Shown here piece after piece: positions 43,008 through 52,706 of a DNA stretch of 64,000 nucleotides (its first letter is position 1; each line of letters opens with the position of its first letter). Position numbers and translations under genes: made by a program. Below the pieces are notes generated by a model that was not told where the DNA came from, made no database searches, and saw nothing but the letters and a program-made list of their open reading frames with translations. This DNA comes from Streptomyces sp. B21-105 (GTDB taxonomy: Bacteria; Actinomycetota; Actinomycetes; Streptomycetales; Streptomycetaceae), in the NCBI RefSeq assembly GCF_036898465.1, contig NZ_JARUMJ010000001.1:1488001-1552000 (forward strand). The letters run 5' to 3'.

Positions 43008-43433
43008 TCAGTGCGGGGGTTCGGCTTTCGCCGGTGCATCGGGGCGTGGACGGATCTGCATGCCTGGGCGGCGTCGATGGACCGTGAGGTATTGGACGCC
43101 GCCGTCGCCCGCGGTGATGCTGCGCGTGGAGCCGCGCGGAAGCCAGAGCAGCATGCCCTCGGCCACGTGCTGCGGTTCGTCGGCCGTGCCGATGCCGACG
43201 GTTCCGTCTCCGCCGACGACGACGAGCAGGACATCCAGGTCCGGTTCGGTGTGTGTCTTGATGCGCTCACCGGGTGGCAAGTGGATGAAGTTGGCGTCGA
43301 GCTGGCGGCCGGGCTCGGCCAGTTTCCACAGTGCTCCCGTGGTTGCGGGCACCTGGCCGGTCAGCACCCGGGTGTCGCACAGGATCTGCGGAACAGCTTC
43401 CTGCGGGCCATCGGCGGCGTACGGGTCAGTCAT
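43008..43433 (-). CDS. cupin-domain protein
   Basis: 141 residues with one cupin domain: LDANFIHLPPGERIKTHTEPDLDVLLVVVGG (motif 1 with H-x-H-like TH and the E/D pair) and HVAEGMLLWLPRGSTRSITAG (motif 2). The ATG at 43433 lies inside the end of the upstream DUF2249 gene (8-base overlap), so they are translated together. The start is MTDPYAADGPQEAVPQILCD. Suggested role: metal- or thiol-dependent sensing or detoxification; unproven. Confidence 0.82.
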   Translation of the reverse strand: MTDPYAADGPQEAVPQILCDTRVLTGQVPATTGALWKLAEPGRQLDANFIHLPPGERIKTHTEPDLDVLLVVVGGDGTVGIGTADEPQHVAEGMLLWLPRGSTRSITAGDGGVQYLTVHRRRPGMQIRPRPDAPAKAEPPH

Positions 43434-44160
43434 CCGAGCCCGCCTGCCGGCCGATGCGGACCTGCCATTGCTCGGGGCCCGACTCGACGTACTCCCAGGT
43501 GAAGGTGCCGGGGTGGGCGGACTGGAACTCGCGGTGCAGCGGCTTGGGGTCGTGGTTGTTGACCAAGGTGAAGGTCTCACCCGGTGCCAGGCGGGCGAAG
43601 CGCGTGAAGATCCGCGGGTGCCGCTGGCCGTGCGGGATCTCGCGTACGTCGATGACGGCGGGGCTCTCGAGCCGGCCGCCGCTGAGCAGCGTGTCCAGAT
43701 CCGCGACCAGAGCGGGCAGGTCGGCGCCAGGAAGGCGGACGAGGGCCGGCAGCAGCACGCTGCGCTCCACCGCGAGATGGGCACGCAGTACAGCCTCGGT
43801 GGTCCGCGCGATCACGGCAGCGGAGGCTGCGCTGTCGGCCGAGGACAGCTTGTCGATGTGCTGGCGCACCACGCTTGCGGTGGTGCGCAGCGCGCGGACC
43901 AGCAGCCGGGTCTCGGCCGCGCCCGCCGCGGCGGCGTACAGGGTCTGATCGCACGCGCTGAGGTAACGGAGCAGTTCGCCGGTGCAGAAGTCGCTCACGG
44001 CGGTGCGGACCGACTCCCCGGCGTCCGCGACGGGGTCGATCTCGGTCAGCGTGGCCAGCCGGCCCTGAAGCCGCTGGTTGGTCTGCTGCAGAACGCTCTG
44101 TGCCCGGACCACCGGGTCGGTCTCGGTCGACTCGATGTAGATCTCGGAAGGCGACGTCAT
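43426..44160 (-). CDS. hemerythrin-like plus DUF2249 protein
   Basis: 244 residues. Residues about 40-150 form a helical bundle with hemerythrin-like pieces (RQHIDKLS, RAHLAVERSVLLPAL), although the full seven-ligand set is not evident. Residues about 165-240 are a DUF2249 domain: VIDVREIPHGQRHPRIFTRF, then LAPGETFTLVNNHDPKPLHR and YVESGPEQWQVRIGR. This pairing is common in proteins linked to nitric oxide or redox stress. It diverges from the 7Fe ferredoxin gene across a 96-base AT-rich region. Confidence 0.78.
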   Translation of the reverse strand: MTSPSEIYIESTETDPVVRAQSVLQQTNQRLQGRLATLTEIDPVADAGESVRTAVSDFCTGELLRYLSACDQTLYAAAAGAAETRLLVRALRTTASVVRQHIDKLSSADSAASAAVIARTTEAVLRAHLAVERSVLLPALVRLPGADLPALVADLDTLLSGGRLESPAVIDVREIPHGQRHPRIFTRFARLAPGETFTLVNNHDPKPLHREFQSAHPGTFTWEYVESGPEQWQVRIGRQAGSDD

Positions 44161-44256
44161 CGTGGTGCCCCTTTTCTTTTCACCCCCGTAGCTCGATTAT
44201 TACATGTAGTATTCGTAAGAACCTGGGTACCTCCGGGATGCGAGGGAAGCGGGATC
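44161..44256. promoter_or_regulatory. AT-rich divergent promoter with TACATGTA palindrome
   Basis: Separates the DUF2249/cupin operon from the ferredoxin/SufR-like operon. The stretch 44194-44217 is strikingly AT-rich for this genome (CGATTATTACATGTAGTATT) and contains the palindrome TACATGTA at 44201-44208. It is a natural place for the adjacent SufR-like regulator to act on both operons; no known site is matched. Confidence 0.5.
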
Positions 44257-44586
44257 ATGACGTATGTGATCGCACAGCCGTGTGTGGACGTGAAGGACAA
44301 GGCGTGCATCGAGGAGTGCCCCGTCGACTGCATCTACGAAGGACAGCGCTCGCTCTACATCCACCCCGACGAATGCGTCGACTGCGGGGCCTGCGAGCCG
44401 GTCTGCCCGGTCGAGGCGATCTTCTACGAGGACGACGTGCCAGGTGAGTGGCGGGACTACTACAGGGCCAACGTGGAGTTCTTCGACGTGCTCGGCTCAC
44501 CCGGGGGCGCGTCCAAGCTGGGCCTGATCGAGCGTGACCATCCGCTGATCGCCGCGCTCCCGCAGCGGGGAGAGGCGGCGAGCTGA
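44257..44586 (+). CDS. fdxA: 7Fe ferredoxin (FdxA type)
   Basis: 109 residues. Eight Cys at positions 9, 17, 21, 25, 40, 43, 46 and 50 (ACIEECPVDCIYEG, then DECVDCGACEPVCPVEAIF) are arranged for one 3Fe-4S and one 4Fe-4S cluster, with the typical C-terminal extension. Electron carrier in the cytoplasm. ATG 44257. The stop is one base before the start of the SufR-like regulator gene, so the two are co-transcribed. The regulator may sense the Fe-S state that the ferredoxin depends on. Confidence 0.93.
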   Translation: MTYVIAQPCVDVKDKACIEECPVDCIYEGQRSLYIHPDECVDCGACEPVCPVEAIFYEDDVPGEWRDYYRANVEFFDVLGSPGGASKLGLIERDHPLIAALPQRGEAAS

Positions 44587-44587
44587 C

Positions 44588-45274
44588 ATGCCCCCCGTGC
44601 CGAGGAGCCCTCGCCGCCGCGAGGTGCTGGAGGAACTGCGTGTCGCCCCGGCGCCTCTGGGCGTGACGGAGGTCGCCGAACGGATCGGCGTCCACCCCAA
44701 CACGGTGCGCTTCCATCTGGACGCACTGGTGGCTGAGGGCCTGATCGAGCGGCAGCTCGAAGAGCCTGCCGGCCCCGGCCGGCCTCGCACCGTCTACGCG
44801 CCGCAGCCGGGAATGGACCGCGGAGGCACCCGGAGCTACCGCCTGCTGGCCCAGATCCTGCTCAGCCACCTGGCGTCGACCGGACCCGACAACGCACACC
44901 AGGCCGCCATAGAGGCCGGCCGGGCGTGGGGCCGCTTCCTGATCGACCCTGTACCGCCCTACCACCGTCCCACGGCCGAGGAGTCGGCGGTCCGGCTCAC
45001 GGCCCTGCTGGACGATCTCGGCTTCTCACCCACGCCAGAAGGGGGCGGCGACGGCGGGGCGCCGGAGCGGATCCGGCTGCGGCACTGCCCCTTCCTCGAA
45101 CTTGCCCAGGAGCACGGGCAGCTGGTCTGCTCCGTGCATCTGGGGCTGATGCAGGGGGCGTTGGCCGAGCTGCGGGCACCGATGGCGGCATCCCACCTGG
45201 AACCGTTCGCCGAACCGGACTCCTGCCTCGCCCATCTGGCACCCGCGCCCCCCGCCAGCTCCGCCACCGACTGA
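44588..45274 (+). CDS. SufR-like winged-helix regulator with Cys triad
   Basis: 228 residues. N-terminal winged helix (about 10-72; LGVTEVAERIGVHPNTVRFH, LDALVAEGLIERQLEEPAGP). The C-terminal domain has Cys167 (LRHCPFLE), Cys181 (QLVCSVHL) and Cys213 (PDSCLAHL), i.e. C-X13-C-X31-C, resembling the cluster-binding Cys of SufR. Second gene after the ferredoxin, with no spacer. Its paralogue at 52707 has the same C-X13-C spacing. Likely an Fe-S-dependent repressor; the cluster is inferred. Confidence 0.8.
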   Translation: MPPVPRSPRRREVLEELRVAPAPLGVTEVAERIGVHPNTVRFHLDALVAEGLIERQLEEPAGPGRPRTVYAPQPGMDRGGTRSYRLLAQILLSHLASTGPDNAHQAAIEAGRAWGRFLIDPVPPYHRPTAEESAVRLTALLDDLGFSPTPEGGGDGGAPERIRLRHCPFLELAQEHGQLVCSVHLGLMQGALAELRAPMAASHLEPFAEPDSCLAHLAPAPPASSATD

Positions 45275-45290
45275 AGCGAGGAAGAACACC

Positions 45291-45661
45291 ATGCACATCG
45301 CCGAGATCAGCACGCGTACCCGCCGCCGGGCGCCCCTCCCGAACGGTCCGATCGCGCAACCGCTCACGAGCCCCGACGTCTCCGATCAACTGGCCGTCGT
45401 CCACCTGGAACTGCCCGCGGGCGGCTCCCTGCCCGAACACGACCACGGCGCGCCTCACGGATCGTGCTGATCCCCCTGTCCGGCTCGGTCGAGCTCTGTC
45501 ACGACGGAGCGAGACGGACGCTGTCCGCCGGTTCTGCCGCGCACGTCGCTACCGGGGAGCGCGTCAGCCTCGTCAATCCGGGCACGGAACCGGCATCCCT
45601 CATGGTGGTGGCTTCCCCGCCGGAATTCGCAGGCCGGCTGGCGTCCTGGCCCGTGGCCTGA
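45291..45661 (+). pseudogene. cupin-domain protein, one-base frameshift near 45452
   Basis: ATG 45291 (GAGGAAG upstream) begins MHIAEISTRTRRRAPLPNGP and runs to PAGGSLPEHDHGAPHGSC-stop. The other frame supplies RIVLIPLSGSVELCHDGARR, LSAGSAAHVATGERVSLVNP and FAGRLASWPVA to 45661. Adding one base near 45452 joins HDHGA to SRIVLIPL, a standard cupin motif 1 to motif 2 order. About 123 residues when repaired. It follows the SufR-like gene by 16 bases and would be part of that operon. Inactivated or a sequencing error. Confidence 0.75.
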
Positions 45662-45708
45662 CCGCGTATGCGCGCCGCGTTGATCCGTAGGAGAAGGGCA
45701 GTAGATCG

Positions 45709-46137
45709 ATGAACCACACGTCAGCCGCCGTAACCGGTGCGGCGGCCTTCGTATGGCTCGGGATGGTGCTGGCCATCTCGTTCCTGGAGACGCCGTTGAA
45801 GTTCCGCGCCCCCGGAGTGACCGTCCCCATAGGGCTGGGTATCGGCCGACTCGTCTTCCGAGCGCTGAACCTCGCCGAGGCGGCACTTGCCGGCGTGGTG
45901 GTCGTCGCGGCCGTCGTGGGAAACGCACCCGCTGCGGTCACCCTGCTGGCCGTCGTCGTGGCCGGCCTGCTCCTCGGGCAGCTGACCGTGATCCGCCCGC
46001 GGCTCAACCGGCGGTCCGACCTGGTACTGGCCGGCGAGGACCTTCCGCGTTCGCGCGGCCACCTGCACTACGTGATCGCCGAGATCGCCAAGGTCGTGCT
46101 TCTGATCGGCCTCGGCATCAGCGTTTTGGCCGTGTGA
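45709..46137 (+). CDS. four-helix membrane protein of unknown function
   Basis: 142 residues. Helices at about 8-26, 50-72, 74-93 and 120-141. Segment ISFLETPLKFRAPGVTVPIG and the following GRLVFRALN are distinctive and look conserved; the third loop is basic (RPRLNRRSDL). ATG 45709 follows AGGAGAAGGGC. Same strand as the ferredoxin/regulator genes, 48 bases after the broken cupin. I cannot name the family. Confidence 0.72.
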   Translation: MNHTSAAVTGAAAFVWLGMVLAISFLETPLKFRAPGVTVPIGLGIGRLVFRALNLAEAALAGVVVVAAVVGNAPAAVTLLAVVVAGLLLGQLTVIRPRLNRRSDLVLAGEDLPRSRGHLHYVIAEIAKVVLLIGLGISVLAV

Positions 46138-46215
46138 CCCGCCATCAACGCCGATGCACGGCTCAGGCGGCGCCCTCTCGGTAAACTGCGTCGCATTGTC
46201 CTGAACTGATCCGGT

Positions 46216-46243
46216 ATTGACAGAGTGGTCCCTGCAGTAGTTC
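46216..46243 (+). promoter_or_regulatory. candidate promoter of ctaD
   Basis: TTGACA at 46216-46221 followed after about 15-16 bases by TAGTTC-like sequence, with GTGACCTCAC just downstream. The -35 is a consensus match; the -10 is poor. The ctaD start is at 46280 after GAGGAGAG. Confidence 0.35.
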
Positions 46244-46279
46244 GCCCGGTAAGTGACCTCACGATCCGAGGAGAGCCGC

Positions 46280-48028
46280 ATGAGTGCGACACCCGACGCC
46301 GAAGAAGCAGCGGCAGCCGCCCCGTTGCGTGCCGGGCCCAGCAGCGTGGGAAGCATCGTGGTCAGTTGGGCGACCACGACCGACCACAAGAGAATCGGAA
46401 CGCTGTACATCACGACATCGTTCGCGTTCTTCCTCATCGGCGGTGTCATGGCGCTCCTGATGCGCGCCGAGCTGGCCCGGCCGGGTCTGCAGATCATGTC
46501 GAACGAGCAGTTCAACCAGGCGTTCACGATGCACGGCACGATCATGCTGCTGATGTTCGCGACGCCCTTGTTCGCCGGTTTCGCCAACTGGATCATGCCG
46601 CTGCAGATCGGCGCGCCCGACGTGGCCTTCCCGCGGCTGAACATGCTGGCCTACTGGCTGTACCTGCTCGGCTCGCTGATCGCGGTCGGTGGCTTCCTCA
46701 CGCCGCAGGGCGCGGCCGACTTCGGCTGGTTCGCCTACGCGCCACTGAACAGCGTGGTGCGCTCACCAGGCATCGGCGCCGACATGTGGATCATGGGTCT
46801 GGCCCTTTCCGGGTTCGGCACGATCCTCGGCTCGGTCAACTTCATCACCACCATCATCTGCATGCGCGCCCCGGGCATGACCATGTTCCGTATGCCGATC
46901 TTCACCTGGAACGTGCTGCTCACCGGCGTGCTGGTACTGGTGGCCTTTCCCGTGCTGGCGGCCGCGCTCCTGGTCCTGGAGGCGGACCGAAAATTCGGCG
47001 CTCAGGTATTCGACGCGGCCAACGGCGGGGCGTTGCTGTGGCAGCACCTGTTCTGGTTCTTCGGCCATCCAGAGGTGTACATCATCGCGCTGCCGTTCTT
47101 CGGCATCGTCTCCGAAGTCCTTCCCGTGTTCGCCCGCAAGCCGATGTTCGGCTACGTGGGCCTGATCGGCGCGACGATCGCGATCGCCGGCCTGTCGATC
47201 ACGGTCTGGGCGCACCACATGTTCGCCACCGGCGGTGTGCTGCTGCCGTTCTTCGCTTTCATGTCGTACTTGATCGCGGTGCCGACCGGGGTGAAGTTCT
47301 TCAACTGGACCGGCACGCTGTGGAAGGGCAGTCTCAGTTTCGAGACGCCCATGCTGTGGGCGCTAGGCTTCCTGGTCACCTTCCTCTTCGGCGGGCTGAC
47401 GGGCGTCATCCTGGCCTCCCCGCCACTGGACTTCCACGTCACCGACTCGTACTTCGTGGTGGCCCACTTCCATTACGTGGTCTTCGGCACCGTGGTGTTC
47501 GCGATGTTCTCCGGGTTCTACTTCTGGTGGCCGAAGTTCACCGGGAAAATGCTCGACGAGCGCCTCGGGAAGATCCACTTCTGGACGCTGTTCGTCGGCT
47601 TCCACACGACGTTCCTGGTCCAGCACTGGTTGGGCGCGGAAGGCATGCCACGCCGCTACGCCGACTACCTCGCCGCCGACGGCTTCACCGCGCTCAATTC
47701 GGTCTCCACGATCGGAGCCTTCCTGCTGGGCTTGTCCACGCTTCCCTTCCTCTACAACGTCTGGAAGACCGCCATGTACGGGCGTGCGGTCAAGGTCGAT
47801 GACCCTTGGGGCTACGGCCGTTCGCTGGAGTGGGCCACGTCTTGCCCGCCGCCGCGGCACAACTTCCTCACCCTGCCGAAGATCCGCAGCGAGTCTCCGG
47901 CCTTCGACCTCCACCACCCGGACGTCACAGCCCTGGACCAGGCGGAGAACCTGGGCCGGTACGCCGACGCCCGCCGTGGCTCAGCCCCCGCACGCACGAA
48001 CGGCCTGGACGACGGTGCCAAGGACTGA
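46280..48028 (+). CDS. ctaD: cytochrome c oxidase subunit I (orphan)
   Basis: 582 residues, about 12 membrane helices. Haem-copper signatures: first low-spin haem His in [26 protein letters not shown] (CuB His and cross-linked Tyr, in the K-channel), WAHHMFATG (CuB His pair), and [12 protein letters not shown] (haem a3/a His). Catalytic subunit reducing O2 to water. The start at 46280 has a strong ribosome binding site. Unlike the usual cta operon there is no ctaC, ctaE or assembly gene beside it, so this is an additional copy that must use subunits encoded elsewhere. Confidence 0.95.
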   Translation: MSATPDAEEAAAAAPLRAGPSSVGSIVVSWATTTDHKRIGTLYITTSFAFFLIGGVMALLMRAELARPGLQIMSNEQFNQAFTMHGTIMLLMFATPLFAGFANWIMPLQIGAPDVAFPRLNMLAYWLYLLGSLIAVGGFLTPQGAADFGWFAYAPLNSVVRSPGIGADMWIMGLALSGFGTILGSVNFITTIICMRAPGMTMFRMPIFTWNVLLTGVLVLVAFPVLAAALLVLEADRKFGAQVFDAANGGALLWQHLFWFFGHPEVYIIALPFFGIVSEVLPVFARKPMFGYVGLIGATIAIAGLSITVWAHHMFATGGVLLPFFAFMSYLIAVPTGVKFFNWTGTLWKGSLSFETPMLWALGFLVTFLFGGLTGVILASPPLDFHVTDSYFVVAHFHYVVFGTVVFAMFSGFYFWWPKFTGKMLDERLGKIHFWTLFVGFHTTFLVQHWLGAEGMPRRYADYLAADGFTALNSVSTIGAFLLGLSTLPFLYNVWKTAMYGRAVKVDDPWGYGRSLEWATSCPPPRHNFLTLPKIRSESPAFDLHHPDVTALDQAENLGRYADARRGSAPARTNGLDDGAKD

Positions 48029-48169
48029 GGCGGAGGCGGCGCACAGATGGACAACCAACACGGCGCCGGCATCGCCCCGCCACGGCGTGGCGGTGAACCA
48101 GTCAGACCCCGATGCGGCGTCCCGGCAGCGAAACTTGCATGGAGGGGCCTTCGGCGGGACCGTGGAAAG

Positions 48170-48931
48170 GTGTTCCGCTGGCGAGTGTGGCCTCAGCTCA
48201 TGGCCGAGTTTGCCAAGATGCGCGGAGGGCTGAGGGCAACGCAAAGGCATGGTGCGCAGCCGCCCGACATCGCGATGATGTCGGTGGTGGCGTTGACCGT
48301 TCCCCTTGTCCTGCTGGAGCTGGCGATCAGCGACAGCACGGTGAGACTGCGTCTGCTCATCGGCGACGTTCGGGGCAAGGGCTTGCCCGCGGTGGCAGCT
48401 GCCTTCGCGGCGCTCGGCGCGTTTCGGGAGACCGCCCGGAGTGAGCGTACGCGCACGGCTGTCGCCGGCGCCCTGGAGGCGGCGGTGGAGCGGCACAACG
48501 CCTTCGCGGCGCAGTCCGGGGAGCCCGAGCGCCTCGTTACCGCGCTGCTCCTCGGCGTAGACAATTCCGCTGAGACACAGGCCCTGAATTGCGGGCACTT
48601 TCCGTTGTATCTCATGACGCGGGCTTCCTCACCATCGCATTCACGGCCGAACCAGGCGTGCCGCTCGGTCCGGCCGAACTCTCCGAGGAACCAAGGACCG
48701 TCGAATGGTTCGCTTTCCCGCACGGCGCGACACTCCCGCTCTGCAGCGGCGGCGTCACCGAGACACGTGACGCCGCCGGCGAGTTCCATCCCATCGAAGA
48801 GAAGACTGCGGGGCCGGGCGGATGTGTCCCCATGGAAGGTGGCCCACAAACTGACTGCTGACCTGCGCCGATATACCGATGGCGAGCAGCGGGACGACAT
48901 CACCGCGCTGGTGGTCCTCAAGGTCAACTGA
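48170..48931 (+). pseudogene. SpoIIE-type phosphatase with internal deletion and frameshifts
   Basis: A copy of the membrane-anchored phosphatase 34333-35475. It starts at the same place (VFRWRVWP), then VVALTVPLVLLELAISDSTVR joins directly to LRLLIGDVRGKGLPAVAAAF: about 380 bases covering the membrane helices and N-terminal catalytic residues are missing in frame. After NCGHFPLYLM the frame changes, GVPLGPAELSEEPRTVEWFA lies in the next, and it returns for GRADVSPWKVAHKLTADLRR and QRDDITALVVLKVN. Non-functional. Confidence 0.85.
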
Positions 48932-48946
48932 ACCGGAAGGCATTCC

Positions 48947-49429
48947 ATGACGCAGTCCACCACTCGTGCACCCATCGTGGTGGGAACCGATGGCTCAGGA
49001 GCTTCGGAACTCGCCATGCGTTTCGCCCTGCAGGAGGCACAACTGCGCAGCACCAGCGTGCGTGCCGTATGTGCATACGATTTCACCGTCACCAGGGCAA
49101 CCATGTCCGGATGGCTGACCGTGCCGGATTCCTACGATCTGGACACACAGATACGTGACGCCACCTACGAGTCCATTGCCCGCACGGTGGAAGAGGCCAG
49201 GCAGGAGTTGGGCGGTCCTCCCGTCGAGGTGGAGATCAAGGTGGACCCGGGTCGTCCCGCGCAGGTCCTGCTGGACGCGAGCGCAGACGCCTGCCTCCTG
49301 GTCGTGGGCAGCAGAGGCTCTGGAGCGTGGGGACGCCTCACCCTGGGTTCCACCAGCACCGAGGTCGTGCATCACGCACACCTCCCCGTCGTCGTCGTGC
49401 CGTCCAGGACGCAAGCAGAACCAACCTGA
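48947..49429 (+). CDS. single-domain universal stress protein
   Basis: 160 residues. N-terminus APIVVGTDGSGASELAMRFA and the ATP-loop GSRGSGAWGRLTLGSTSTEV followed by HLPVVVVPS. ATG 48947 follows CGGAAGG. About 80 bases upstream of the transaldolase gene on the same strand, so possibly co-transcribed. Third USP of the window, not closely similar to the other three. Confidence 0.9.
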   Translation: MTQSTTRAPIVVGTDGSGASELAMRFALQEAQLRSTSVRAVCAYDFTVTRATMSGWLTVPDSYDLDTQIRDATYESIARTVEEARQELGGPPVEVEIKVDPGRPAQVLLDASADACLLVVGSRGSGAWGRLTLGSTSTEVVHHAHLPVVVVPSRTQAEPT

Positions 49430-49507
49430 CGCGTGCCCCCTGCCGCGTGCCACGGATAGACCCACAGGCATGTGGCCTGATCCGCAATCGTATGAGGAGG
49501 AAGCATC

Positions 49508-50653
49508 GTGGATGTGCTTACCCGCCTGTCGAAGAGTGGGGTGTCCATCTGGCTCGACGACCTGAGCCGGCAAAGACTGACCGACGGCAGCCTGGCGCAG
49601 CTGGTCAGGGAGCGGCATGTCGTGGGCGTGACGACGAACCCGACGATCTTCGCGAAGGCCATCACGGGCAGCGGCGCCTACTCCCCCCAGATCAAGGACC
49701 TGGCGCTGCGCTCCGTCGAGGTGGGCGAGGCACTGCGGGCATTGACCACGTTCGACGTGCGCTGGGCCTGCGATGTGCTGCATCCGGCCTACGAGGCAAG
49801 CGACACCGTGGACGGGCGGGTCTCGATCGAGGTCGACCCCAGGAACGCGCATGACACCGCCCGCACGGTCGCCGAAGCGCGGGCGCTGTGGTGGCTGGTG
49901 GACCGCCCTAATCTGTTCGTGAAGATCCCGGCAGCCAAGCAGGGCCTGGAAGCGATCAGCGCGTGTCTGGCCGAGGGCATCAGCATCAACGTCACGCTGC
50001 TGTTCTCGCTGGAGCGCTACGACGCGGTCGCGGAGGCGTTCTTGACCGGCATGGAACGCGCCCGCGACGGAGGGCACGACCTGTCCAAGATCGCGTCCGT
50101 GGCGTCGTTCTTCGTCTCCCGGGTGGATACCGAGATCGACCGGCGGCTCGACCGCCTGGGCGGCGACCGGGCCGCCGCCCTGCGCGGGCGGGCCGCGGTC
50201 GCCAATGCCCGGATCGCCTACGAGCACTACGAGCGCACCCTCGCCACGGACCGGTGGAAGCGCCTGGAGCGGGCCGGTGCCAGACCGCAGCGCCTGCTGT
50301 GGGCTTCCACGGGCGTGAAGGACCCGGCCTACGCCGACACCCGGTACGTGATGGACCTGGTCGCCCTCGACGTCGTCAGCACCATGCCTGAGGCGACACT
50401 CAACGCTGTTGCCGACCACGGCGTGCTCCCGGCCGGCAGCATCGGCGATACCTACGGCGAGGCACACAACATCCTCGACGAACTGGCCGGACTTGGCATC
50501 GAGTACGCCGACGTCGTCCAGATGCTGGAGGACGAGGGCGTGCAGAAGTTCGACGCCAGCTGGGACGAGCTGGCCGGGAAGCTCGCTGAGGGCCTGACCA
50601 CGCCGGCAGCATCCGGACGCGAAGCGACCGACAAGAGCAGGGAGGACGCGTGA
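49508..50653 (+). CDS. tal: transaldolase
   Basis: 381 residues, the long actinobacterial form. Transfers dihydroxyacetone units in the pentose phosphate pathway. Schiff-base Lys139 is in [14 protein letters not shown]; other landmarks are [34 protein letters not shown], and [23 protein letters not shown] 49508 follows GAGGAAG. Its stop overlaps the start of the flavoprotein gene. A second copy is probably elsewhere in the genome, as is usual for Streptomyces; gnd and zwf pieces here indicate a former pentose phosphate set. Confidence 0.94.
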   Translation: MDVLTRLSKSGVSIWLDDLSRQRLTDGSLAQLVRERHVVGVTTNPTIFAKAITGSGAYSPQIKDLALRSVEVGEALRALTTFDVRWACDVLHPAYEASDTVDGRVSIEVDPRNAHDTARTVAEARALWWLVDRPNLFVKIPAAKQGLEAISACLAEGISINVTLLFSLERYDAVAEAFLTGMERARDGGHDLSKIASVASFFVSRVDTEIDRRLDRLGGDRAAALRGRAAVANARIAYEHYERTLATDRWKRLERAGARPQRLLWASTGVKDPAYADTRYVMDLVALDVVSTMPEATLNAVADHGVLPAGSIGDTYGEAHNILDELAGLGIEYADVVQMLEDEGVQKFDASWDELAGKLAEGLTTPAASGREATDKSREDA

Positions 50654-51885
50654 TGGCCCAGGCCACGTTCGTGATCGCCGGGGCGAGCCTGGCCGGCGCC
50701 AAGGGCGCCGAAGCACTGCGCGGGCACGGCTTCGAGGGCCGGATCGTACTCATCGGGGATGAGCCGGAGCCGCCGTACGAACGCCCGCCGCTGTCCAAGG
50801 GGTATCTGCAGGGCAAGCAGGACCGCGAGACGATCTTCGTCCACCCTCCTCAGTGGTACACCGACCATGACATCGAGCTACGGCTGGACACCACCGTCAC
50901 CGCGCTCGACCGCCACCGGCGCACGGTCACCGTCTCCGGTGGCGAGACGATCGGCTACGACAAGCTGCTGCTGGCCACCGGTGCCTCCCCGCGTCGCCTC
51001 CCGGTACCTGGCGCGGACTTCGACGACGTGCTCTACCTGCGCCGCGTCGGCGACTGCGAACGCATCCGATCGACGTTCCGGACCGCCTCCCGCATGGTCT
51101 TCGTCGGCGGGGGCTGGATCGGCCTCGAGGTGGCCTCCGCCGCCCGGACCGCCGGCGTCGAGGTCACTATCCTGGAAGCGGGCGAACTGCCGCTGCTGCG
51201 CGTCCTGGGCCCGCAGATCGCGCCCGTGTTCGCCGACCTCCACCGGGAACACGGCGTCGACCTGCGAGTCAGCGCGCAGGTCACCGAGATCGCCGACACC
51301 GGCCAGAAGGCCGCCGGGGTGCTGCTGGCCGACGGGACCCGCATCGACGCCGACGCGGTCGTGGTCGGCATCGGCGCCGTCCCCAACACCCAACTGGCCA
51401 CCGACTCCGTTCTGCAGGTCGACAACGGCGTCGTGGTCGACGCCTCCCTGCGCAGCTCCGACCCGCACATCTACGCGGTCGGTGACGTGGCCAACGCCTT
51501 TCACCGCGGGCTGGACAAACACATACGCGTGGAGCACTGGGCCAACGCCCTGCACCAGCCCGAGACGGCCGCCCGCTCCATGCTGGGTGAGCGGTCGATC
51601 TACGACCGGGTGCCGTATTTCTTCACCGACCAGTACGACCTGGGCATGGAGTACGCGGGCTATGCAGAGCCCGGCCAGTACGACGACGTCGTCGTACGTG
51701 GCGACCTGTCCCGACGCGAGTTCATCGCATTCTGGCTGGCCGACGGACGTGTACTGGCCGGCATGAACGTCAATATCTGGGACGTCAACGACACGATCCA
51801 GCACCTGATCCGCTCCGGCAACCAGATCGACCGGGACAAACTCGCAGATCCGGACCTACCACTGGACCAGCTCATCCCCAACTGA
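50650..51885 (+). CDS. FAD-dependent ferredoxin-reductase-like flavoprotein
   Basis: 411 residues. FAD-binding [13 protein letters not shown] at the N-terminus ([11 protein letters not shown]), NAD-binding [17 protein letters not shown] at about 155-171, the FAD-closing [10 protein letters not shown] at about 277-286, and a C-terminal reductase-type domain ([20 protein letters not shown]). Related to reductases that serve Rieske or P450 ferredoxins. The start overlaps the tal stop (GTGATG); ATG 50653 is an alternative. Its electron partner may be the 7Fe ferredoxin at 44257, by proximity only. Confidence 0.9.
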   Translation: MMAQATFVIAGASLAGAKGAEALRGHGFEGRIVLIGDEPEPPYERPPLSKGYLQGKQDRETIFVHPPQWYTDHDIELRLDTTVTALDRHRRTVTVSGGETIGYDKLLLATGASPRRLPVPGADFDDVLYLRRVGDCERIRSTFRTASRMVFVGGGWIGLEVASAARTAGVEVTILEAGELPLLRVLGPQIAPVFADLHREHGVDLRVSAQVTEIADTGQKAAGVLLADGTRIDADAVVVGIGAVPNTQLATDSVLQVDNGVVVDASLRSSDPHIYAVGDVANAFHRGLDKHIRVEHWANALHQPETAARSMLGERSIYDRVPYFFTDQYDLGMEYAGYAEPGQYDDVVVRGDLSRREFIAFWLADGRVLAGMNVNIWDVNDTIQHLIRSGNQIDRDKLADPDLPLDQLIPN

Positions 51886-51990
51886 CGCAGCACTTGGGCC
51901 AATTGCACCACCCACTGCATCACTCCGGTGGAGGTGTTGGTTTCGAGGATGGACGCTGTCGGGCTGGCTCGTCCACTGAAGTACGGGGGG

Positions 51991-52659
51991 TCAGGTGGTC
52001 AGGCCAGTGAGGGAGAGGAACTCGGCTCGTGTGCGGGCGTCGTGGCGAAGGGTGCCGAGGAGCGTCGAGGTGAGAGTGCTCGAGCCGGTGGCCTGGACGC
52101 CGCGGAGGGTCATGCAGGTATGTTCGGCCTCGATGACGACCCCGACGCCCTTGGGCTCCAGGTGGGCCTGCAGCCAGTCGGCGACCTGTTTCGTCAGGCG
52201 TTCCTGGACCTGGGGACGGCATGCGAAGTACTCGACGACGCGGGCCAGTTTGGACAGGCCGAGGATGCGGTGTCCGGGCAGGTAGCCCACGTGTGCGGTG
52301 CCGACAAAGGGCAGAAGGTGGTGTTCGCAAACCGAGCGGACAGGGATGCTGCGTGCCAGCACGAGTTCGTCGTAGCCCTCGTCGTTGGGGAAGGTCGTCA
52401 GGTCGAAGGGGCGGGGGCTGAACAGTTCGGCGTAGGCGCGGGCCATACGACCCGGGGTGCCCTGCAGGCTCTCGGTATCGGTGTCGAGGCCGAGCGCTTG
52501 CAGGAACCGGGCGGCGGCGCGTTCGGCCTCGCTCAGGTCGATACGGCCGGTGTCGTGCACGACGCGCAGCGGGGAGATGGAGGGTATCGACGTCTCAACT
52601 TCGGGGACGCGGGCGGATCCGGTGGGTGTGTCAGGGGTGATGGGTGCAGCAAGGTCCAT
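51991..52659 (-). CDS. folE: GTP cyclohydrolase I
   Basis: 222 residues. Converts GTP to dihydroneopterin triphosphate, first step of folate and pterin synthesis. Zn ligands Cys/His in VCEHHLLPFVGTAHVGYLPG and Cys in HTCMTLRGVQATGS; also QVQERLTKQVADWLQ. N-terminal 45 residues are less conserved. Downstream of the SufR-like gene at 52707 on the same strand, so both may be co-regulated. A second, more diverged folE is at 58711. Confidence 0.94.
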   Translation of the reverse strand: MDLAAPITPDTPTGSARVPEVETSIPSISPLRVVHDTGRIDLSEAERAAARFLQALGLDTDTESLQGTPGRMARAYAELFSPRPFDLTTFPNDEGYDELVLARSIPVRSVCEHHLLPFVGTAHVGYLPGHRILGLSKLARVVEYFACRPQVQERLTKQVADWLQAHLEPKGVGVVIEAEHTCMTLRGVQATGSSTLTSTLLGTLRHDARTRAEFLSLTGLTT

Positions 52660-52706
52660 GACGTACTCCTCGGGTGAGGGAAAGGCATTGCAGGCGGCGG
52701 TAGGCG

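Noticed and set aside
46225..47802. Plus-strand open frame of about 525 codons overlapping ctaD in another frame
   Set aside because: Arg/His-rich shadow of ctaD; the ctaD frame has all haem-copper motifs.
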